Source: Chitinophaga rupis (GTDB lineage: Bacteria > Bacteroidota > Bacteroidia > Chitinophagales > Chitinophagaceae). Taken from it: a stretch of DNA of 64,000 bases. The translations under genes were made by a program, and so were the position numbers. The notes under the pieces were generated by a model, which worked only from the letters and a program-made list of their open reading frames with translations, did no database searches and was not told the DNA's origin. The stretch spans positions 1-64,000 of the forward strand of contig NZ_FOBB01000007.1 in the NCBI RefSeq assembly GCF_900109685.1, in the 5' to 3' direction. Below are positions 59,363-64,000 of the stretch, in pieces. Positions within the stretch are counted from its first letter, which is position 1. Each line of letters opens with the position of its first letter.

Positions 59363-59974
59363 TTGTTAAACACTGGTTTTCATAATGAGGAGCATTTACT
59401 CCACCAGTTCGCTGCCGGTGAACAGGCGGCCTTTGAGGCAATATTTAATGAATGGTATGCCCGGCTTGTATTTTTTGTGCAGCGGTTTTCCCCGTCTAAA
59501 GAAGAAGCAGAAGACATTGTTACGGAATCATTCACCAAATTGTGGATGAACCGGGAGAATTTTGACGCCATTAATAAAATAAGGTCCTTTCTCTATATTA
59601 CTTCCCGCAATGCAGCTATTGATGCGCTAAGGCGCAGGAGTAAAGCGGCCATACAGATCCCTTTGGAAGATCAGAACCTGGAGCTGCCGGCATCTCCGGG
59701 CGACCTGGAAAGTATTCATGCGGAGGTGATCGGCGCTATTTTCCTGGAAATTGAAAAGCTGCCAAAGAAATGTAAGCAGGTAATGCTGTTAACTTATAAA
59801 GAGGGCCTCTCTACACAGGAAATAGCGGGGAAATTAAATATTTCGGTGTCTAATGTTACCTCACAACGTTCGCGGGCGGTATCCCTGCTAAAAATAGCCT
59901 TGCTGAATAAATATCCCATCCTGGTAAATATTCTGCTGCCGGAGCTGTTAAAGCAGCTCTTTAAAAATTATTGA
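59363..59974 (+). CDS. ECF sigma-70 factor (second cassette, plus strand)
   Basis: A 203-residue protein starting with TTG at 59363; no in-frame ATG lies close by, and the conserved N-terminus (HLLHQFAAGEQAAFEAIFNEWY) supports this start. Region 2 has AEDIVTESFTKLWMNRENFD and the IRSFLYITSRNAAIDALRR signature; region 4 has LPKKCKQVMLLTYKEGLSTQEIAGKLNISVSNVTSQRSRAV. First gene of a sigma-fecR-susC cassette oriented opposite to the neighbouring one; the region 59092-59362 holds both promoters. Confidence 0.93.
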   Translation: MLNTGFHNEEHLLHQFAAGEQAAFEAIFNEWYARLVFFVQRFSPSKEEAEDIVTESFTKLWMNRENFDAINKIRSFLYITSRNAAIDALRRRSKAAIQIPLEDQNLELPASPGDLESIHAEVIGAIFLEIEKLPKKCKQVMLLTYKEGLSTQEIAGKLNISVSNVTSQRSRAVSLLKIALLNKYPILVNILLPELLKQLFKNY

Positions 59975-60049
59975 AAAAAAGGGCTGCCTTTTTTTGACAA
60001 AGGCTACACCCCTGCGTTCTATATTTAAATCTTAGGATCAAATGCCTGT

Positions 60050-61270
60050 ATGAAGGAAGCCAATTATAATATTGCCGCGCTGATTGTAAAGCAGCTGAAA
60101 GAGGAGCTCTCTGCCGGGGAGCAGGCAGCGCTGCAGGCCTGGCTGGCTGAATCGCTTGATCACAGCAAGCTGTTGGAGCGATTGGCCAATGAGCAATCAT
60201 TGCAGTCGGATATAGCCGGCATGGCCGCTATTGATACGGAACAGGCAAGACAAAAGATGGTAGCAACGCTGTTCCCGGAAGCTGCCTCACAGGCCGGAAC
60301 AGCCACGGGAGATCGTACGCCATTATTGCGTTCTTTGACCAGGAACAAGCGCTGGTATGCCGCTGCTGCAATATTACTGTTGGTATTTAGCGCCATTACT
60401 TACCGCTGGCTGCAGCATTCCCCGCAGCAGGCAGTAGTAGCTCCAATGGTAAATGATGTTGGGCCGGGAAGCAGCAAAGCGCTGCTTACACTGGCAAATG
60501 GCGCTACTGTTACACTGGACAGTGCCGGTAAGCAGGTGATACAACAGGGAACAACGGTTATCCGTCAGCAGAACGGGCAATTGCAATACCATGTACAAGG
60601 TGCTGCAGCATTAGTGGGCTATAGTATGAATACGCTTGCTACGCCCCGTGGCGGCCAATACCAGCTGGTACTGCCGGATGGCAGTAAAGTATGGCTGAAT
60701 GCTGCATCCTCGCTCCGCTATCCTACCGTTTTTTCAGATACCGGCCGTTTGGTGGAGCTTACAGGCGAAGCATATTTTGAAGTACAGTCCCTGTCCCGGT
60801 CTGATAATAAAAAAGTGCCTTTCAGAGTGAAGGTGAATAACATGGTAGTAGAAGTGTTAGGTACACATTTCAATATCATGGCCTATAGCGATGAGCAAGC
60901 CATCAGAACCACGCTGCTGGAAGGTTCCGTAAGGGTGTCCCAAAACAGTTCCGGCCAGGTGCTGCGCCCCGGTGAGCAGGCGGTTGTTGCTGCCGGCAAT
61001 GAAATAAAGGTGCTGCACAGCGTAAATGTGCAGGAAGCAGTAGCCTGGAAAAATGGTGTTTTCCAGTTTAACCGGGCCGGATTACCGGTGGTAATGCGGC
61101 AGCTCTCCCGTTGGTATGATGTGGAAGTAGTGTATGAAGGGAAGATCCCTGACCAGGAATTCCTGGGTAAGATGCAAAGGGAATTGAACTTGTCAGAGGT
61201 GCTGAGCATATTGGAAAAGAGCGGGGTCCGTTTCAGGATGGAGGGGAGGAAAATAATTGTAAGTCAATAA
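60050..61270 (+). CDS. FecR-type anti-sigma factor (second cassette)
   Basis: A 406-residue protein, slightly longer than the FecR at 57302. The cytoplasmic N-terminus (LIVKQLKEELSAGEQAALQAWLAE) precedes a membrane helix (about 103-121). The FecR domain (about 180-280) shows LVLPDGSKVWLNAASSLRYPTVFSD, VELTGEAYFEV and VEVLGTHFNIMAYSDEQAIRTTLLEGSV; the C-terminal DUF4974 domain ends VLSILEKSGVRFRMEGRKIIVSQ. It would hold the sigma factor at 59363 inactive until the following SusC signals. A terminator separates it from susC. Confidence 0.95.
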   Translation: MKEANYNIAALIVKQLKEELSAGEQAALQAWLAESLDHSKLLERLANEQSLQSDIAGMAAIDTEQARQKMVATLFPEAASQAGTATGDRTPLLRSLTRNKRWYAAAAILLLVFSAITYRWLQHSPQQAVVAPMVNDVGPGSSKALLTLANGATVTLDSAGKQVIQQGTTVIRQQNGQLQYHVQGAAALVGYSMNTLATPRGGQYQLVLPDGSKVWLNAASSLRYPTVFSDTGRLVELTGEAYFEVQSLSRSDNKKVPFRVKVNNMVVEVLGTHFNIMAYSDEQAIRTTLLEGSVRVSQNSSGQVLRPGEQAVVAAGNEIKVLHSVNVQEAVAWKNGVFQFNRAGLPVVMRQLSRWYDVEVVYEGKIPDQEFLGKMQRELNLSEVLSILEKSGVRFRMEGRKIIVSQ

Positions 61271-61317
61271 TATCATTCATTACTTAAAAATCAACCAACC
61301 ACTATTCCTATACCTGA

Positions 61318-61356
61318 GAAAAAACCGGTAATGTACCAGCATTACCGGTTTTAAAA
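61318..61356 (+). terminator. Terminator between fecR and susC
   Basis: Perfect 13-bp stem AAAACCGGTAATG (61321-61333) with CATTACCGGTTTT (61340-61352). It implies that sigma-fecR and susC are separate transcripts, with the susC promoter in the 60 bases that follow. Confidence 0.88.
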
Positions 61357-61411
61357 AAGGCAACCAGGATCGTCATGTAGAATTATTATCTGATCACCCA
61401 AAATCGAAAGT

Positions 61412-64000
61412 ATGAATTTTTATGCGTTGTGCCAACACGCAGGGGGCACAGTATTGCTATCAACCAAAATAAGCAGGGTAATGAAGCTATCTGCTATGTT
61501 ATTACTTATAGGTGCGCTGCATGTAAGCGCAGCAGGATTTTCTCAAAACATCAGCTTTTCCGGAAAGAAGGTTCCGCTGGAGAAAATATTCCCGGTAATA
61601 GAAGAACAAACCGGGTACCTGATTTTCTGCAACTATGCGCTTTTGAGCCAAACCAAACCGGTTACGCTTGCCGTAAAGGATATGCCGGTGAAGGATTTCT
61701 TATCGGCCATTTTAAAATGTCAGCCGCTGGAATATTCGATTGAAAGAAAAACTATTGTTATCAGTAAAAAAGCAGCAGTACCTAACGCAGATCAATCTGC
61801 GCCTGCTGCCAGAGATACTACCATTACTACTATCGGTAAGGTAACAGATGCCAGTGGTATGCCGGTGATTGGCGCTACCATAACAGTAAAGGGAACCTCC
61901 GGCGGTACCACTACAAATGAAGAAGGCATTTTCATACTTAAGAATGTAAAGCGGAATGCCCTTCTGGTGATCAGCTCTATCGGTTACGAGCGGAAAGAAA
62001 TAACGGTTAAGGGTAACAGCATTGTTGCACAGCTGAACCGTGACATTAATAAGCTGGATGAAACGGTGGTAATTGCTTATGGCACCACTACCAAAAGGCT
62101 GAACCCCGGTGATGTAACCACCGTAACTGCGGAAGAAATTGCAAAGAACCCGGTTAACAATGTATTTGAAGCTATACAGGGAAAGGTGCCGGGCCTGTTT
62201 ATTCAGCAGGCTACCGGGCAGCCGGGTGGTGCATTCAGCCTCCGGCTAAGGGGCTCCGCCAACTTTGCTTCAGCAGCGCCGCAGCCTTTGATCGTGGTGG
62301 ATGGGGTGATCTATCCCGGCGGTACCCTGCCCATGTCAACCAACACCTCTTATGGCACTGCTGATTTTTTAAAAGGCGGCAGCGGGCTGAATTACCTGAA
62401 CCCGAATGATATTGAAAGCATCAGCGTTTTAAAAGATGCAGATGCTACTGCCTTATACGGCTCATCCGGCGCATACGGGGTAATACTGATCACCACAAAG
62501 AAAGCCAAACCAGGAGCGCCTACTATCAATGCCAATATTTATACCGGAGTATCCGTATTGGGTACCTCGCCAAAACTAATGCACACACAGGATTACTTAA
62601 TGTTGCGGCGGGAAGCGCTGAAAAATGATGGCGCTACTGTTTCTGCATTTGATAAAGACCTTAATGGTACATGGCCCGAAGACCGTTATAACGATTTTAA
62701 AAAGCAGTTACTGGGCAATTACGCGCAAACCACCAACGCAAACCTTTCCTATGGCGGCGGCACACAAAATACCAGTTACCTGATCAGCGGCAGCTTAAGG
62801 AGCAATGGTAATATTCAGCGGCATAAAGGATCCTTCAAAGATGGCTCATTAAGATTTTCTTTGAATACCAATACACCTAACAATAGGCTTAGCTTTGCGC
62901 TTTCCGGCACCTATCTTTCTTCCTCCAGTGACATGGTGCCTACTGATTTTTCATCCAGCGTTGTTTTTGCAGCTCCCAATGCGCCGCCTATCTTTTTGCC
63001 GGATGGCAGCATAAACTGGGAAACCGGCTCCAATGACCTGGCAGACGATATTAACAAGCAATATAAGAACGTTACCAATAATTTACTGGCCAACGGTACG
63101 CTTACCTACAAACCCATTAAGCAGCTAACCTTACGCGCCATATTGGGATACAATAATGTAAGTGGCCGGGAATTTATGGGATACCCCACCACCACAAAAG
63201 CGCCTTCCTATGCAAATGCTGCTGCTGAAACACATAGCCTGGTAAATACTTTTGAGGTGCGCACCCTAACGGTTTCTCCTTATGCGGAGTATAACACCAC
63301 CCTGTGGGGAAAAGGCGACCTGGGTGTTAAAGCCGGCGGCATGATAGATAATAAATTAAACAATAAAGTGGAGATCCATGGAGTAGGCTTTGCAACAGAC
63401 GCCCTGCTCAATAACCCGGCAGCCGGTACAACGGTTACCTCCACTTACAGTCAAACACCATACAGGTCTTTGGGCTTTCATACGGTTATTAAATTCGTAT
63501 GGGACCAAAAATATATCCTTAACCTTAACGGCAGAAGGGACGGCTCTACGAAATTCGGATCAGGGAAGAAATTCGGCAACTTTGGCTCCGTTGCTGCTGC
63601 ATGGATATTCAGTGAAGAAAAAGCTATAAAGAATAACCTTCCCTTTATAAGCTATGGGAAATTAAGGGGCAGTACCGGTATTATCGGAGGAGATGCCATT
63701 CCGGACTATTCTTACTTAAGCACCTATAGCTCATTTGGCGGTACTTACCAGGGGAAAACAGGACTTACCACCACATCACTGGCAAATCCTTTACTGAGCT
63801 GGGAAAGGAACAAGAACTCAGAAATAGGTTTGGAATTAGGTTTTTTACATGACAGGATTTATGCAGAGGCAAACTATTACTGGAATATAGCCTCTAATCA
63901 ATTGATCAACCAATCCCTGTCAACCGTAACCGGCTTTAGCGGGTACTCCATAAATTCAGATGCCGTTATACGCACCAGCGGATGGGAGCTGGCTTTAAAC
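61412..64000 (+). CDS. SusC/RagA TonB-dependent transporter (partial, cut by window end)
   Basis: 863 codons are open to the window edge. The start at 61412 gives MNFYALCQHAGGTVLLSTKIS followed by the hydrophobic signal VMKLSAMLLLIGALHVSAAGFSQ, the usual leader of Chitinophaga-type SusC. Next come an STN domain (ISFSGKKVPLEKIFPVIEEQTGYLI), a carboxypeptidase-regulatory-like domain (VTDASGMPVIGATITVKG), the plug (VVIAYGTTTKRLNPGDVTTV, ISVLKDADATALYGSSGAYGVILITTKK) and part of the barrel. It follows its sigma/FecR pair; the SusD gene should lie beyond the window. Confidence 0.95.
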   Translation, partial: MNFYALCQHAGGTVLLSTKISRVMKLSAMLLLIGALHVSAAGFSQNISFSGKKVPLEKIFPVIEEQTGYLIFCNYALLSQTKPVTLAVKDMPVKDFLSAILKCQPLEYSIERKTIVISKKAAVPNADQSAPAARDTTITTIGKVTDASGMPVIGATITVKGTSGGTTTNEEGIFILKNVKRNALLVISSIGYERKEITVKGNSIVAQLNRDINKLDETVVIAYGTTTKRLNPGDVTTVTAEEIAKNPVNNVFEAIQGKVPGLFIQQATGQPGGAFSLRLRGSANFASAAPQPLIVVDGVIYPGGTLPMSTNTSYGTADFLKGGSGLNYLNPNDIESISVLKDADATALYGSSGAYGVILITTKKAKPGAPTINANIYTGVSVLGTSPKLMHTQDYLMLRREALKNDGATVSAFDKDLNGTWPEDRYNDFKKQLLGNYAQTTNANLSYGGGTQNTSYLISGSLRSNGNIQRHKGSFKDGSLRFSLNTNTPNNRLSFALSGTYLSSSSDMVPTDFSSSVVFAAPNAPPIFLPDGSINWETGSNDLADDINKQYKNVTNNLLANGTLTYKPIKQLTLRAILGYNNVSGREFMGYPTTTKAPSYANAAAETHSLVNTFEVRTLTVSPYAEYNTTLWGKGDLGVKAGGMIDNKLNNKVEIHGVGFATDALLNNPAAGTTVTSTYSQTPYRSLGFHTVIKFVWDQKYILNLNGRRDGSTKFGSGKKFGNFGSVAAAWIFSEEKAIKNNLPFISYGKLRGSTGIIGGDAIPDYSYLSTYSSFGGTYQGKTGLTTTSLANPLLSWERNKNSEIGLELGFLHDRIYAEANYYWNIASNQLINQSLSTVTGFSGYSINSDAVIRTSGWELALN

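Overview
The window looks like chromosomal DNA of a Bacteroidota bacterium of the Chitinophaga type. The evidence is ECF sigma/FecR/SusC/SusD cassettes, a TonB-ExbB-ExbD-ExbD cluster, TAnnTTTG promoter boxes, secreted YD-repeat proteins and many signal peptides and lipoproteins. No database could be searched, so all names rest on motifs, gene order and recognition of families.

Layout. 1-360: end of an rRNA operon (23S 3' end, spacer, 5S, terminator). 380-6405: a lipoprotein, a LacI regulator and a sugar-acid type cassette (RraA-like protein, enolase-superfamily dehydratase, BASS transporter), with a dead ECF sigma factor fragment between regulator and cassette. 6596-9172: large secreted zinc metalloprotease. 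9871-13010: TonB energy-transduction operon. 13239-14621: mnmE.

14622 to about 38200: accessory, AT-rich-looking island that starts right behind mnmE. It opens with a repeat-rich attachment-like segment, a zinc-finger/HTH protein, a tyrosine recombinase, two more small HTH proteins and a Cys-rich protein. Next come three secreted proteins (one an M43 metalloprotease) on the minus strand. The main cargo is a four-gene secreted toxin locus: a coiled-coil/outer-membrane barrel protein, two YD-repeat proteins resembling the two halves of an RHS/Tc-type shell (the second with a variable C-terminal domain, possibly a URI/GIY-YIG-type nuclease), and a probable immunity protein. A defence-like stretch follows: phosphoesterase, a large protein with a HEPN RNase motif, an AbiEi/AbiEii pair and small unknown proteins. 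Imperfect copies of a roughly 130-bp sequence bracket that stretch from the HEPN gene onward (32827-32956 and 37907-38050). A 14-bp repeat occurs behind mnmE and at 38170.

38237-52000: ordinary chromosome again: FAD monooxygenase with divergent AraC regulator, SnoaL fragment, beta-helix protein, NIPSNAP protein, secreted HExxH peptidase, DUF4349 protein, MOSC protein, a secreted LamG-like protein facing a membrane-bound HTH regulator, an SPFH protein and a YcaQ-type glycosylase.

52175-64000: two nutrient-uptake cassettes back to back: SusD, SusC, FecR and sigma on the minus strand; sigma, FecR and SusC (cut by the window end) on the plus strand. The TonB system encoded at 9.9-13 kb is of the kind that energises such SusC transporters.
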